A stretch of DNA of 64,000 bases from Coccinella septempunctata (GCF_907165205.1 NC_058195.1:25254936-25318935), one strand, 5' to 3'; positions 29,721 through 41,114 are shown, counted from the first letter of the stretch. The notes: a model not told the origin generated them from the sequence alone. Program-made: numbers and translations.

Positions 29721-29879
29721 GACGTGCTATAGTGCTCCTAGTGCTATAAAAGAGAAAGCGGAAGAGAAAGTCGAAGTGGAAGTGCCCACTAACAAAGCTA
29801 CGGAATATTTGATTGCGTCTGTGAAGTTTTTGTAGGTTCTATATTTGTTATCGGAATTTTAATTCGTTAAAATTTTCAA
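29721..29879. other. Short unassigned stretch
   Basis: A frame reading IKEKAEEKVEVEVPTNKATE ends in TAG at about 29,835. It resembles no family I recognise and may be a C-terminal scrap of another element. Confidence 0.3.
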
Positions 29880-30022
29880 AGTTGGTGTTCATCCCCAGTG
29901 TACAGGCTCAACAAAACAGACATAAATAAGAGAAATCTAAACCGACACAGCCAAGTTCTGAAAAATGCCCTGAAGGACATGAGAACAAATAGATGGAACA
30001 AAAGAGTTCAAGAACTAAATAC

Positions 30023-30323
30023 TGTAACCAGTCCGGCCCTTGCGGTCGGACCTTTCGAGAACCAAAGCGGTCGAGAAATTCCAGAATAACCACGAAGGTA
30101 CCTGAATGTTTCCGGCGCCTATATAAGCCCAGCGGAGGAGCAGGTAGCCAAGTACAAGTACAGTTACAGTGCAAGCGACTAGTGGAAATAAACAAGAGTG
30201 GAAATAAACAAGAGTGGAAATAAATAGTAGTGAAATAGTTAGTTTGTGAGTTATAAGTTTATTAAGTGTAAATAAATAGTTTTAATAAGTTGGACGTTTT
30301 AATCAAGCGTAGAAAACGTTACA
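30023..30323 (+). repeat. 5' LTR of gypsy 2
   Basis: 301 bp with a TATATAAG motif at about 30,120. Differs from the 3' LTR mainly by one extra copy of a 16-bp direct repeat. Confidence 0.92.
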
Positions 30324-30379
30324 TTGGTGTCAAGTGTGCGGTTCAACATCGCTCGAATTAAATAAATAATTTTGGATAT

Positions 30380-31504
30380 TTGGAGTTCATGCCAGTGACC
30401 ACAAGACTGCAGAACGCGATGGAGACTCAAGCGGTAATGGACTTTTTGAGAAAATTAAATGAGAAAATGGACGAGAATTCTTGTAAGTTGGAAGAAAATT
30501 CTCGAAAATTGAATGAGAAAATGGACCAGATTAAGGAAAATTGTAACGATGTGGTGAGTCAACTTACAGATAAATTGGATAAGAAACTGGAAACCATAAA
30601 TGAAAAATTTGAAAAAGTAAACGAGAAGTTTGATATAGTGAACGAAAAATTTGACGAAGTTTATGAAAGAGTTGATGAAAAGTTTGACAAAGTTTATGAC
30701 GACGTTAATGGAAAATTGGAAGAAATGGCAGGAATAATTGAACATCATTCCAAATTGATAGATTCCTTGAAAAAAACGTCAAACAGAACAGATATTCTGG
30801 CTTCAACACCCTACAACACAGCGAACAACATGAAGATCAAGCCTCCAACTTTTGATGGAAAAATACCCTGGTCGACATATCAAAAACAGTTTGAAGCTGC
30901 TGCGCTGGCGAACAATTGGAACGATAACGAAAAAGCCACGGCATTAATAATAGCTCTACGAGGAGAGGCACCCAACATTCTGCAAACGATTCCGGAGAGT
31001 CAACAAGCCTGTTACGAAGTTCTTACTTCGAAACTTCAGATGAGATATGGTGATGCTCATCTACAACAAGTATACCATGCACAAATAAAGAACCGAGTGC
31101 AGAAAACAGGGGAAAATCTCCAAGAGTTTGAAGCTGATGTGGCGAGATTAGTCAGGCTGGCTTATCCATCTGCTCCAGATAGCTTCCTGGAACAACTATC
31201 AATCCAGACGTTCGTATATGGGATAAAGGATAGTGAAATACAGCAAGCCCTGAGACTAGCACGCCCTAGAACCATAGATGATGCCTTAGCCCAGGCTTTG
31301 GAAATCGAAGCAGCGAAGCAAGCGTCGCATAGGGGACACCTTCGTGTAAGACAAGTCCAAGAAACAGACCGATCTATTGAGGACATTGTCAGAGAAGAAA
31401 TCCGCAGAATATCACAAGTTAGGAAAAAGGATGCTGTGTGCTGGAACTGCAACAAAAGTGGGCATTTCAAGCGAAACTGTCCAGAATTGGAAAAAGAGTC
31501 ATAG
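30380..31504 (+). CDS. Gag of gypsy 2
   Basis: 374 codons. Residues about 20-125 form a long coiled coil of degenerate KLNEKMDE/KFDKVNEKF heptads. The capsid-like part follows (PPTFDGKIPWSTYQKQFEAA, about 152; VKNRVQKTGENLQEF-type motif, about 235). One CCHC knuckle, CWNCNKSGHFKRNC, is near the end. The start is the first ATG of the frame, 57 bp after the LTR. The pol frame overlaps the last 67 nt in the -1 frame. Confidence 0.88.
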   Translation: MEFMPVTTRLQNAMETQAVMDFLRKLNEKMDENSCKLEENSRKLNEKMDQIKENCNDVVSQLTDKLDKKLETINEKFEKVNEKFDIVNEKFDEVYERVDEKFDKVYDDVNGKLEEMAGIIEHHSKLIDSLKKTSNRTDILASTPYNTANNMKIKPPTFDGKIPWSTYQKQFEAAALANNWNDNEKATALIIALRGEAPNILQTIPESQQACYEVLTSKLQMRYGDAHLQQVYHAQIKNRVQKTGENLQEFEADVARLVRLAYPSAPDSFLEQLSIQTFVYGIKDSEIQQALRLARPRTIDDALAQALEIEAAKQASHRGHLRVRQVQETDRSIEDIVREEIRRISQVRKKDAVCWNCNKSGHFKRNCPELEKES

Positions 31505-32793
31505 CAGGGAAACTAAAAGGGGTCGGTGATAAGGGGCATAAATCGACCCAAGCCAAAAATGCCCCCGAAGTGATAATCCGGGGAATAATGTCTAAGGATT
31601 TATCAAGCATAGTTATCCCCGGAAAAATAAATGATCGAAATGTGAAAATACTGGTAGACACTGGCTCGACAAAAACCATTGTGCGTCCAGAAATAGCTGA
31701 AGGATTCGAGATTCGCCCAGTTAGGATCAAACTTCGAACTGCGTCTGGACAAGAAATACCGACTTATGGATCGATCGTCTCCACTATTGAATTGGGAAAC
31801 ACAACAGTTAGCCACGAAGTTCTGGTAGCTGGAATCACGGAAGAAGTTATTCTGGTATTGGACCTTGTTAAGAAGCTTGGATGCCAATTGGATATGAAGA
31901 GTGATGTACTTCGGCTAGGAAGTGAAGAGATTCCATTCAATGATGTGGAGGACAAGATATATCGGATTCGACTGACCGAGGACATCACGTTGCCAGGGCG
32001 AACTGAAGGCATAGTGACTGGTAGATGTGACGATGTAACGAGGAGTGGCTACGTGAGAGTAATTGAGCCCTGTGACGATACAACATTAGCTAAAGGACTA
32101 TTACTTGGGAAGACCTTGGTAAGGGTAAGAGACAGCATTCCCATCCGATTGCTCGATGTCAACATGTTTCCAGTCACCCTGAAGAAGGATACCTTGATTG
32201 GACGTGGTGTACCAGTGTACCATATTTCGGGTGGGATAAGTGCTGCAGAAGTCTCAAAATCGCAAAGAAATTCTGAAGAACTAGTGTCCCTCCTCACTTC
32301 AAAATGTCAAGAGCTCGACCGATACCAACTACTCGAAGTGAGAAAATTGGTTCAAACGTTCTCCGACGTTTTTGCTACAGACGGAAAAGCAGGGAAGACT
32401 GATGTTGTGCAGCATAAAATCAATACTGGTGATGCACAACCTATCCGACAACATCCTAGACGTCTTCCTCTGGCAAAAAGAGAAGAAGCTGAAAGGATTA
32501 TTGAAGACATGGCGAGAGAAGGTGTAATCGAACCGTCCGATAGCCCCTGGACATCGCCCGTTGTATTAGTGAAGAAGAAGGATGGAACCACTAGATTCTG
32601 CGTAGACTACAGGCAGCTCAATCAGGCCACGAAAAAGGACAGCTATCCCTTACCGAGATACCCTGGACACACTCTCGGGATCACGTTGGTTTTCCACCTT
32701 GGATCTGAAGAGTGGATATTGGCAGGTTGGCTTGGATCCAAAAGACAAAGAAAAGACTACCTTCAGTATTGGAACGGGTCTGTGGCAGTTTAA
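31438..32793 (+). pseudogene. Protease and RT start of gypsy 2
   Basis: The protease site ILVDTGSTKTIVRPEI is at about 31,650. The linker ends in PLAKREEAERIIEDMAREGV and IEPSDSPWTSPVVLVKKKDG, with RFCVDYRQLNQATKKDSYPL, the RT fingers. A small frame change at about 32,655 moves the rest to the next frame; the last 40 codons to 32,793 are out of frame. Confidence 0.88.
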
Positions 32794-33256
32794 AGTTATG
32801 CCTTTCGGTCTATGCAATGCTCCTGCCACATTTGAACGTCTGATGGAGACAATATTGAGAGGGCTCTACTGGAAAACTTGTCTGGTGTATCTTGATGATG
32901 TGATAGTAGTGGGAAAATCATTCCAAGATCACCTAAACAACCTTTCCGAAGTTTTTCAGCGACTTCGTGATGCCAACCTAAAACTAAGTCCTAAAAAGTG
33001 TAATCTGTTTCGAACAGAAGTGAAATATTTAGGACAAGTAGTTTCACGGGGAGGTGTGAAAGTTGATCCGGATAAGATCAAGGCAGTGCAGGAATGGCCT
33101 ATACCGAAAGACAAGAGTGAGTTGCGGAGTTTCTTAGGCTTTTGCACTTATTATAGAAGATTTGTATCTGGTTTTGCCAACGTTGCCAAGCCGCTGACGA
33201 AATTGACGGAAGATGGACAGGAGTATATATGGTCCGATGATTGCGCTGAAGCCTTC
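32660..33256 (+). pseudogene. RT of gypsy 2, after frameshift and before deletion
   Basis: STLDLKSGYWQVGLDPKDKE, TFSIGTGLWQFKVMPFGLCN, the catalytic box LVYLDDVIVVGKS, SPKKCNLFRTEVKYLGQVVS and KSELRSFLGFCTYYRRFV are all intact. At about 33,256, just after SDDCAEAFE, the frame joins integrase C-terminal sequence. So RNase H and the integrase zinc and catalytic core are gone. Confidence 0.9.
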
Positions 33257-34178
33257 GAACGAAATGCAGCAAGCAAGTGACCGAATGAAAATGCGCTACG
33301 ACATCAAGGCTATTGAAGGTGGATTCACCACTGGAGATCTGGTGTGGCTACATAATCCACAAAGGAGGAAAGGTTTTTCACCAAAGCTGCAGAGACAGTG
33401 GGAGGGACCGTATGAAATAATCAAGAGGATAAATGATGTAGTTTACCGGATAAGGAAGCTCCCCAGAGGAAAACCAAAGGTTGTCCATTTCAACCGATTA
33501 GCCCCGTACGCGCAGGACAAAGAAGAAGTACTTCTTGTGGAGGCCCCGATGCAAGGTAGCAGCGATTGCCAGAAGTTTATGGATTGTTATGGTGAGACAC
33601 GCGTTGCACGGTTCGGCGTTACACAGGAAGTACATCAAGATCTCTTTACCGTGTCTGAGGAATACTCTCTCGCTCATTGCGTAGCGAAGGACCTTCGTAT
33701 GAGCAAAGGAATAGCAAGAGTATTCAGAAATAAATTTGGACGTCAGGAACAATTATTGCGACAGCAGCCAAGAATCGGAAAAGTTTTGAAATTGAAGGCT
33801 GAAGGTCGGTTCATTTATTATCTAGTCACAAAGCAACATTCCTATCAGAATCTATGGACGGCACTGCATAGCTTGAAAGAAGACCTTCAACGCTTTGGGG
33901 TTAGGAAATTAGCTGTTCCCAAGCTCGGTTGTGGATTGGACCAGCTAAATTGGCGAGTTGTGCGAAGCATGTTGGAGGTGGTATTTCAGGGGACAGGTAT
34001 ACGGATCCTGGTGTGCAGTTTCAACCCAAAGCAGGCCAGGGAGCCTGGAAAAACTGTGGAGTGCTACTTCCATCAGAATGGCTACTGTAGGAATGGTGAT
34101 GAGTGCAAGTTTCGCCACGGTCCTCGGAGGAATTCACTAAATCTGTTCTGGGACAGAACAGGCTTAAGGAGGGGACAG
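33257..34178 (+). CDS. Integrase C-terminus fused to OARD1/TARG1-like macro domain and CCCH zinc finger
   Basis: One frame (open from 33,213). Residues about 18-100 are the gypsy integrase tail with the GPY-type module (GDLVWLHNPQRRKGFSPKLQ; WEGPYEIIKRI). Residues about 145-270 resemble TARG1/OARD1 macro domains, which remove ADP-ribose from Glu/Asp: EYSLAHCVAKDLRMSKGIAR, FIYYLVTKQHSY, VPKLGCGLDQLNW. The Asp in GCGLD matches the Asp I recall as catalytic in human TARG1. Residues 284-302 are a CCCH finger, C-x7-C-x5-C-x3-H (CYFHQNGYCRNGDECKFRH). No stop separates integrase and macro parts; the frame runs into the LTR. Confidence 0.85.
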
Positions 34179-34463
34179 TGTAACCAGTCCGGCCCTTGCG
34201 GTCGGACCTTTCGAGAACCAGAGCGGTCGAGAAATTCCAGAATAACCGCGAAGGTACCTGAATTTTTCCGGCGCCTATTGAAGCCCAGCGGAGGAGCAGG
34301 TAGGCAAGTACAAGTACAGTTACAGTGCAAGCGACTAGTGGAAATAAACAAGAGTGGAAATAAGTAGTAGTGAAATAGTTAGTTTGTGAGTTATAAGTTT
34401 ATTAAGTGTAAATAAATAGTTTTAATAAGTTGGACGTTTTAATCAAGCGTAGAAAACGTTACA
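34179..34463 (+). repeat. 3' LTR of gypsy 2
   Basis: 285 bp; preceded by a purine tract and followed by LINE coding sequence. Confidence 0.92.
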
Positions 34464-35120
34464 ATGCTATCGATCATTCTGCATGGAAAATGCAAAAATG
34501 TCTGTGAAGAGAAAAGACTAAAATACCACCTCTCCACTGAGAAAGAGGAATGGCATATACGAACATCGATAAAACAGAAGCACTGGCGGACTCGATCGAA
34601 AGAGAATCGAGAATAAATTACAGACCTGATGACGATAATGATGATCTGGAAGAACTAGTTGAGAACAACGAAGAAGAAATGGACGAACCACCAGTAGACG
34701 ACAAAATAGAAAAACCAACATCTCCATTCGAAATAAAGGAGATAATCAGAAGCTTGAAAAATAGAAAAGCTCCCGGAAGTGATAAAATAACGAATGTTAT
34801 GTTGAAGAAATTACCTAGAAAAGGTATAGCTGCTCTCACAAATATTGCAAACGGTATAATGAGGACTGAACGCTATCCGAAAAAGTGGAAAACTGCAGAA
34901 ATCACAGTGTTCAACAAACCAGGCAAAGATAAAAAAATTTCCCCAAAACTACAGGCCGATAAGTTTATTGTCCGCCCTAGGAAAAGTAGTAGAAAGAGTA
35001 CTCGCTAGGAGGCTTACAGAAGAAACTGAAAATCTGAATCTCATTCCAGCAGAGCAATTCGGATTCAGAAAAGATCACTCAACAGAACAGCAATTACTGA
35101 GACTCACAGAATAGGTACAT
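34464..35120 (+). pseudogene. Jockey-type LINE RT, N-terminal half
   Basis: SAWKMQKCL..., then 34,550-34,960 with TNIDKTEALADSIERESRIN, RSLKNRKAPGSDKITNVML and ERYPKKWKTAEITVFNKPGK. The frame shifts at about 34,960 (LSALGKVVERVLARRL and EQFGFRKDHSTEQQLLRL are in other frames to 35,115). Confidence 0.85.
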
Positions 35121-35149
35121 AACAGAAGGATTCCAAAATAAACAAGCAA

Positions 35150-35652
35150 CTGGTCTTGTACTACTAGATGTCGCCAGAGCATTCGACAGAGTATGGCATG
35201 AAGGATTGATTTACAAAATGAGATATGCTGGATATTCGATGAAACTGTGCAAGTTGATTAGGAATTATTTGAGGAACAGAAAATTCTACGTGAAAGTGGA
35301 AGGAGAAAACTCCACAACCAGATATATGGAAGCAGGGGTGTCTCAAGGGTCAGTACTTGAGCCGTTACTGTATAACATATATATTCACGATATACCAAAA
35401 TCTCCAAGGACTATGCTGACACTATATGCCGACGACACGGGAATCGCAATGCGACATCGCAAGCCAGAAATCATAGAAGGAATATTACAAGAAGCTATAG
35501 ATGAAATAAATGACTCGTGTATTAAATGGAAAATAAAGCTCAACGGACAAAAGAGCCAAGCGATATAACTGCAAAAGAGGAGACTGAGAACTACAACAAA
35601 TATAGAGGTAGATGGAGAAGACATCGAATGGAAAAACGAAGCGAAATATTTA
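35150..35652 (+). pseudogene. Jockey-type LINE RT, catalytic half (YADD)
   Basis: LLDVARAFDRVWHEGL, then 35,206-35,568 with AGVSQGSVLEPLLYNIYIHD and LTLYADDTGIAMRHR. A TAA at 35,566-35,568 interrupts KLNGQKSQAI; the frame continues to AKYL at 35,652, where TA element 2 is inserted. Confidence 0.88.
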
Positions 35653-36851
35653 TACTTCATTCACTTTTATTTTAGCAGTCGGTTGGCCATGGAAATTTGA
35701 CACATTTCACTTTGTATAGTACGAAAATGTGGGGTTATGAAGCTTGTCAAAACATTTTTGGGTTTTAAATCAACGCTATGTTGCCCGTTCTACGTGAAAG
35801 TTTCTGTTATTACGTATTTTATCACAATGTCGAATCTCTTCGGAAAATATGTGACGAACATAATTGAAGTTTATACAAATTGATTAAAAAATACAAGAGA
35901 TCAGTATAATATCATAATATGCACTAGCTTGAGGAGAGTTAATGTTCGTTATCATCTTTGGCTAATGTTTGAATACGTTACATCAGTTGTAGATTTCAAA
36001 AATATTAACCCGAAGATGAAATGCATATGATGCAGTGGTTGGGAATGGGTATCTCCCGAAGGAATTAACAGATAATTACAAGAATGTTAAATTCTTCAAC
36101 AAAAATCATCTTGCATCAATATAAGTAAAAGGAATTGAAGGAAGTTTCAAGTTAAGATGAACTTCACCTTTGAACAAAAATTTCACATGAATAAACAAGT
36201 AACAGGGCAACTTGCGCGTATTTGTGACTATTCATCTCAATACATTGATGTAATAATGATAATTATAAGTATTTATTAGTACCTTAAGACATTAACTTTA
36301 TATAGGACAAGTCAAATGAAAAATAGAAAAATCCATTTCAGGGAACTTATTCTCCGTTGACATTTATCGAAAATCCTGTAGTAAACTTTTCGCATTAATT
36401 CACTCAAACATAAAATTGTCAAATGCCACCACTTTTTTGGGTCTCCCAATAGAAGGAAATTCTTTGTCATCCTCTTCATTCATTCCTCTGATTGTAGAAA
36501 AATTCAACTGAAATATATGTCGTTTAGATTCAGATGAAACATTATATAAATTCTCTTACATTGAATATGTTCGCTACCGTCTGACGTATTGTGGATTTTA
36601 GAATATCAGGGTATAAACTATTTGAATGAGCGGACCTGAATTCTAAATAGCACTTTCTGAAACCCTGTCTCTTTTTTCAATCACTTTCGGCATTTTCGAA
36701 TTTTCGTAATAAAAATTGATATTAGTTGTGGCAACGGCGTTATGACATTAACGACATTTAATGAGTGCCAACCTAACTTCGTTCAAGTTACAAAAACTTG
36801 AGAAAATTATTTCATGGCCAACCGACTGCTAAAATAAATTTGAATGAAGTA
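35653..36851 (-). mobile_element. TA-inserting DNA element, copy 2
   Basis: 1,199 bp with TIRs TACTTCATTCAC... and its inverse; TA at 35,651-35,652 and 36,852-36,853. Reverse complement of copy 1 (11,231-14,192) without the satellite element: the empty site reads CTTGTAATTATCTG on the minus strand at about 36,070. The helix-turn-helix exons and splice sites are conserved but broken. Confidence 0.9.
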
Positions 36852-37075
36852 TAGGTATCACCCTAGACAAAGGTCTTACTTGGAGAAGCCATATCAAACA
36901 AGCCGTTAACAAAACCAAGGCAGCGATGAATATGCTCTACCCGCTGATAGGTAGAAAGAACTCAGGAGACTAGTGGACTACGGAGGAAGACAGAGGAAGA
37001 ATCAGAATTTACAAAAGGAGACCGCGAGATCAATTGAAAAGCAAATTATTTCGATTCGTCTATTCAAGGAGTGAC
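36852..37075 (+). pseudogene. LINE thumb and C-terminal scrap
   Basis: GITLDKGLTWRSHIKQAVNK and MNMLYPLIGRKNS, then a deletion or frame change, then RIRIYKRRPRDQLKSK, matching the end of the copy at about 890-945. Confidence 0.8.
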
Positions 37076-37380
37076 TTTTCTCAAAAATATATTCTGACTG
37101 ACAATTCTCTCTTTTTTTTATGTCTCCATGCCATCCCAAAATTTTCCAACATAGCATCTATGATGAATTAATTCCTTATAAATTAACAAAAATTTCTTCT
37201 AATTCCTATTACTCATTGGACATTCTAAACAAAACAATATTATACTGGAAAAACTCAAACCATAACAAAATCCCCAAAATTAAAATATTTATTCCCCAAA
37301 TTGAAAATTTTGGGAATAAACATTTTAAATTTAACAAAGTGAAATTCCACACACACACACACAAAAAATTCATCAATAAT
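37076..37380. other. AT-rich non-coding stretch with a CA run
   Basis: Holds (CA)6 at about 37,350-37,361 and A/T-rich DNA. No gene seen; probably the 3' UTR of the split coiled-coil gene. Confidence 0.4.
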
Positions 37381-37498
37381 TAGCCTAAATTTTTTTTCTT
37401 GAACATTTTTTGTTTTCTCCATTTTTTTCTCTTTTTTCTCCTTAAATAATTTTCTCCCATCCATTCCACTTTTTCTCTCACTCTTTGGATGACATTCT

Positions 37499-37511
37499 CC
37501 CATTTTCTGTT
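37499..37511. repeat. 13-bp target-site duplication of the LOA-like LINE (other copy 42,589-42,601)
   Basis: CCCATTTTCTGTT at both edges; on the minus strand it encodes NRKW of the interrupted frame. Confidence 0.9.
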
Positions 37512-37599
37512 CTTCTTCTTCTTCTTCTACGTGCGGTGCCCCACCGGGCTGAACTGAGGCCTCGTGACCCATTGTCCGTCCGCTTGTAGTTGGAGAGAC

Positions 37600-40500
37600 T
37601 TAAACTCTGTGACATGCTGACAAAAATGCCACAAGTCGACAGAGAGGTGTCCCTCTCACCATAGGAGCTGTGGGTGTTCTGTTTCCTAGATGTCTCATCC
37701 TTAAGTCCTCAAGGTTGATACAGAAGAACAAAATGTGTTCAACCGTTTCCTCCGTGCTCCTGCACCAGCGGCACAGGGAACGGCTAGTCAGTCCCATTCT
37801 ATTTAAGTGTTTGTTAAACAAATGGCCAGTCATTGCTCCAGTCACTAGACTCAGTTGTTTCCTCTCAAGAGCTAAGAGTTTTTTGACCTCAGGCACAGAG
37901 GATGGTCTCTCAATGAGAAGCCTCGACTGTCTGAGACCACCTCTTATACTCCATCCAGAGGAAAATTTCCTCTCCAGCCAACTATTAAAGAAGTTCTTGA
38001 CAGATGTACGACAGATAGGCAGCGCCGGTCCCGGACCTACAAAAGCTGAGCGGGCTCCCTGCTTTGCAAGTATGTCTGCCTTCTCGTTCCCCGGAAGTCC
38101 TGCGTGAGCCGGGCACCAGATAACTTTCACAATGTTATCAGAACCTAGCTCCCGCAGAGCCTCTCTGCATTCCTTTACTAGGTGTGAGTTAACCCTTTCC
38201 TCAGAAAGGGATTTCAGGGTTCCCTGACTGTCACAACAAATATAGATGTGTTTTCCGGAGTACCCTCTGCGGATATTCTCCAGTGTGCAGGCTAGAACAG
38301 CATACAGTTCCGCTTGCACTATGGAACAGTCCCTCCCTAGGGGGATGGAAAGATTGAAACGAGGTCCCACAATTCCCACTCCAGTCCCTGTGGGCATCAC
38401 AGAGCCATCGGTGAACCAAGTGGGACCTTCGGACTCAAGAAGCCTGTTTGATGTAGACCATAGGTCTCTGTCAGGGACAATTACCCTGTAGGGTTCGGCA
38501 AAAAAGAAGCTGGTGCCCGCGCGGTCCCCTCTATGGAGAAGAGATGCGTTGGCATCCCTCACCATCTTGAGAGCCCTCGCATGCCCCCTGAATAGTCCTC
38601 TATCGCGCCATTGTCCCTGTTCCCAAACTCTAAGAGCTGTCTTCATGGCCACCTGTGTAACTACAAGGTCCAAAGGTGGTAGGCCCAGCAGACACTCCAT
38701 AGCTGCCGTAGGGGTGGATCTCAGAGCGCCTGTGATGGTTGGACATGCGTTCCTCTGACATCTAGTCATAATGGTGCGGCTGGAATTCTTCCCCATGGAA
38801 GTCCACCACACCAGTGATGCGTAGGTAAGGATAGGCCTCACCACTACAGTATACAGCCAGTGCATAATGTGTGGTTTGAAGCTCCATCCTTTACCAAGCA
38901 CTCTCCGAGTAGACCAAAAAATTACATTAGCCTTGCTCGATTGAGTCTCAATGTGTTTGTTCCACAATAACTTGTGGTCCAGTGTCACACCGAGATATCG
39001 AACTTGCTCGGATAGGGTGAGCCCAATCTCAAACAAGCTAGGAAGCTTGATGTTGTGGGGCACCCTCCTCCTAGTAAAAAGAACCATCTCTGTTTTACCG
39101 GGGTTGACCGAGAGTTCGTTCTCTAAGCACCATCGTTCAATCATACGCAGGGCATTCTGCATCAGATCGAAGATGACACTGATTACCTTACCTCTGATCA
39201 GTAGGACAAGGTCGTCCGCATAGGCCACAACAACGAGCCCAGCCCTTGTCAGCTCGACCAGGAGCCCATTCAGGACAAGATTCCACAGTAGAGGTGATAA
39301 AACACCTCCCTGCGGACATCCCCTTCCCGGTGAGCCCCAGATTGTCGAGCCGCCTAGCCGAGCAGTTATGCTGCGATCCCTCAGCAGAGACCTCGCCCAA
39401 CGACAAAGTGTCGTTTCCACGCCATGTTTGGACAACTCAGCTTGCATCGCGCCAAACGCAGTATTGTTGAATGCACCCTCTATATCCAGGAATACAGCCA
39501 GTGTCCATTCTTTGTGATGTAGTCCGTCCTCAATGCAGTTAACCACCGAGTGAAGAGCAGAATCTACTGATTTGCCTATTTGGTAAGCATGCTGTCAGGG
39601 GTGTAATGGGTACGTCTGTAACGCACCATCCCTAATATATCTTTCTACCAATCTCTCCAACGTTTTGGTTAGAAACGAGGAAAGGCTTATTGGACGAAAG
39701 TCGTTCGCTCTCGTATGCGTGGGTTTGCCAGGTTTGGGTATGAAAACAACCCGCACCTTTCTCCAGGGCAATGGTATATGTCCTAGAGCTAGACTCGCTT
39801 GGAGTATATGGAGCAGTGGAGGAGACAACACATCCAGCCCCTTAATAAGGAGTGCCGGAATTATGCCATCTTCGCCCGCTGCTTTGTAGGGCTCGAATCC
39901 GTTAATAGCCCATCGGATTCGAGACTGTGTCACCATTTGTGAAGCCAACTTCCAGTCCTCTCGTGAGGCATGTCGTTGGCGCTCATCCTGCGTGTTGTTG
40001 TTCTCTGTGAAGCCCGGAAAATGCGCCTCTAGGAGATGTCTTAAGCTTTCTTCCTCTGAGCACGTTTTATGCCCGGTAGGAAGCTTTAAGTACTCTATCG
40101 TGACTGTGCCTCCTGCAGAGAGTATCTTCATCAGCCGATTGGCTTCAGGTGCACCCTCTATGTCGCTACAGAAGCGCCTCCACGATTCGCGCTTGGACTT
40201 CCTTATGAGTCCTTTGTATCTCTTCAGGGCCGATTTGTAATCGTCCCAGTCATTTTCAAGACCAGATCTCATTGCCCTGTTAAAGAGATGCCTGCTAGTA
40301 AGTCTGGCATCAGTCAGCTCAGGTGTCCACCACTTCGTCTGACCCTTTGGTCTACGAAATTGAGGTCTACAACTGCTGTGGTAGGCCGAGATAATGCACT
40401 CCTGCAGCTTGTCAGCAGCAGTGTCCAATTCTCTCGTGGTCTTTGGTACAAGGTTCTCCTATCCTAGGTTGTTAGAGAGGTCTGTCAAGTAGTTGGACCA

Positions 40501-41100
40501 ATCTGTTCTTCTCGGATTCCTGAAAATTTCTGGATCCTTTGAAATTCTGTTCCCTTTAATAGTGAAGCAGATGTGTCGGTGGTCTGATAGAGAGATCACT
40601 TCCGTTGCAACACGCCAATTCTCGATGAAGTCAGCGATGAAACTGCTACACAAAGTTATGTCGAGCACCTCCCTTCTACTCGAAGTAACGAAGGTCGGCT
40701 CATCACCTCTATTGAGTAGGTTCAGACTTGTTGAATACAGAAAGTCAATTAGCGCCTCCCCCCTCGGGTTGACCCCAGTGCTGCCCCACAAAATGTGATG
40801 GGCATTAGCGTCACACCCAACGAGCAAGGGCCATCCCTTCCGTTGACAGCATTCGACCAGCTCCTCCAATTCCCTTGATGGCGGTGGGTCCAGGAAGTCG
40901 TAGGGAAGGTATGCCGATCACACCACTAGATTCTTCAGCGGTCCTCTACAATCTAGAATCTGAACCGCTACCAGATCTCTGAAACAAAAATTTGTTAGTA
41001 ATTTAGCCCTTAAATCAATGGAAGCAAGTATACACGCCCTCGGATTCGTATCCTTGGGCGAGCAGAAGAGCCTACCACCTTTGAAGGAAAGGCTCCTCAC
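37600..41100 (-). pseudogene. ORF2 of the LOA-like LINE (endonuclease, RT, RNase H; three stops)
   Basis: A single frame holds the whole protein, broken only by stops at 40,918, 40,459 and 39,595. Endonuclease: LLVGCDANAHHILWG and SLSDHRHICF (catalytic Asp-His). RT: INGFEPYKAAGEDGIIPALL, FRPISLSSFLTKTLERLVER, FLDIEGAFNNTAFGAM, CPQGGVLSPLLWNLVL and VVAYADDLVLLI. RNase H: WFTDGSVMPTGTGVGIVGP, QAELYAVLACTLENI and CPAHAGLPGNEKADILAKQG. The zinc region is CRWCRSTEETVEHILFFC. Two of the stops are TGA and one TAG. Confidence 0.9.
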
Positions 41101-41114
41101 CTCGCCTCCCCTAA

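Larger units (their letters stand above)
30023..34463 (+). mobile_element. Ty3/gypsy LTR retrotransposon 2, with Pol macro-CCCH extension
   Basis: LTRs start TGTAACCAGTCCGG and end AACGTTACA (30,023-30,323, 301 bp; 34,179-34,463, 285 bp). The left one carries one extra 16-bp AACAAGAGTGGAAATA unit. TTGGTGTCAAGTGTGCGG follows the left LTR; AAGGAGGGGACAG precedes the right. Gag, protease and RT are followed by a deletion of RNase H and most of the integrase, then the integrase end and a macro domain. The target is the jockey-type LINE. A target duplication is not clear. Confidence 0.92.
29880..37075 (+). mobile_element. Jockey-type LINE fragment, twice interrupted
   Basis: Pieces in order: linker region 29,898-30,022 (NRHSQVLKNALKDMRTNRWN), gypsy 2 (30,023-34,463), endonuclease-RT linker and RT fingers 34,464-35,010, RT palm 35,206-35,652, TA element 2 (35,653-36,851), thumb and tail 36,852-37,075. 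The frame rejoins across each insertion (ELNT to AIDHSAWKMQ; AKYL to GITLDKGLTW). The endonuclease and 5' end are missing. Same family as the LINE at 188-1,224. Confidence 0.85.

Noticed and set aside
30455..30748. Minus-strand Phe-rich frame opposite the gypsy 2 Gag
   Set aside because: Shadow of the coiled-coil repeat; reads as FFQF-type low complexity.
31438..31504. Programmed -1 frameshift site in gypsy 2
   Set aside because: The 67-nt overlap and -1 phase are right, but I see no standard slippery heptamer, so I do not claim a site.
30012..34475. Target duplication of gypsy 2
   Set aside because: AATAC and ATGCT do not match convincingly; the insertion is supported instead by rejoining of the LINE frame.
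37670..39470. Plus-strand open frames across the LOA-like ORF2
   Set aside because: Antisense shadows of a long, GC-rich coding frame with clear RT and RNase H motifs on the other strand.
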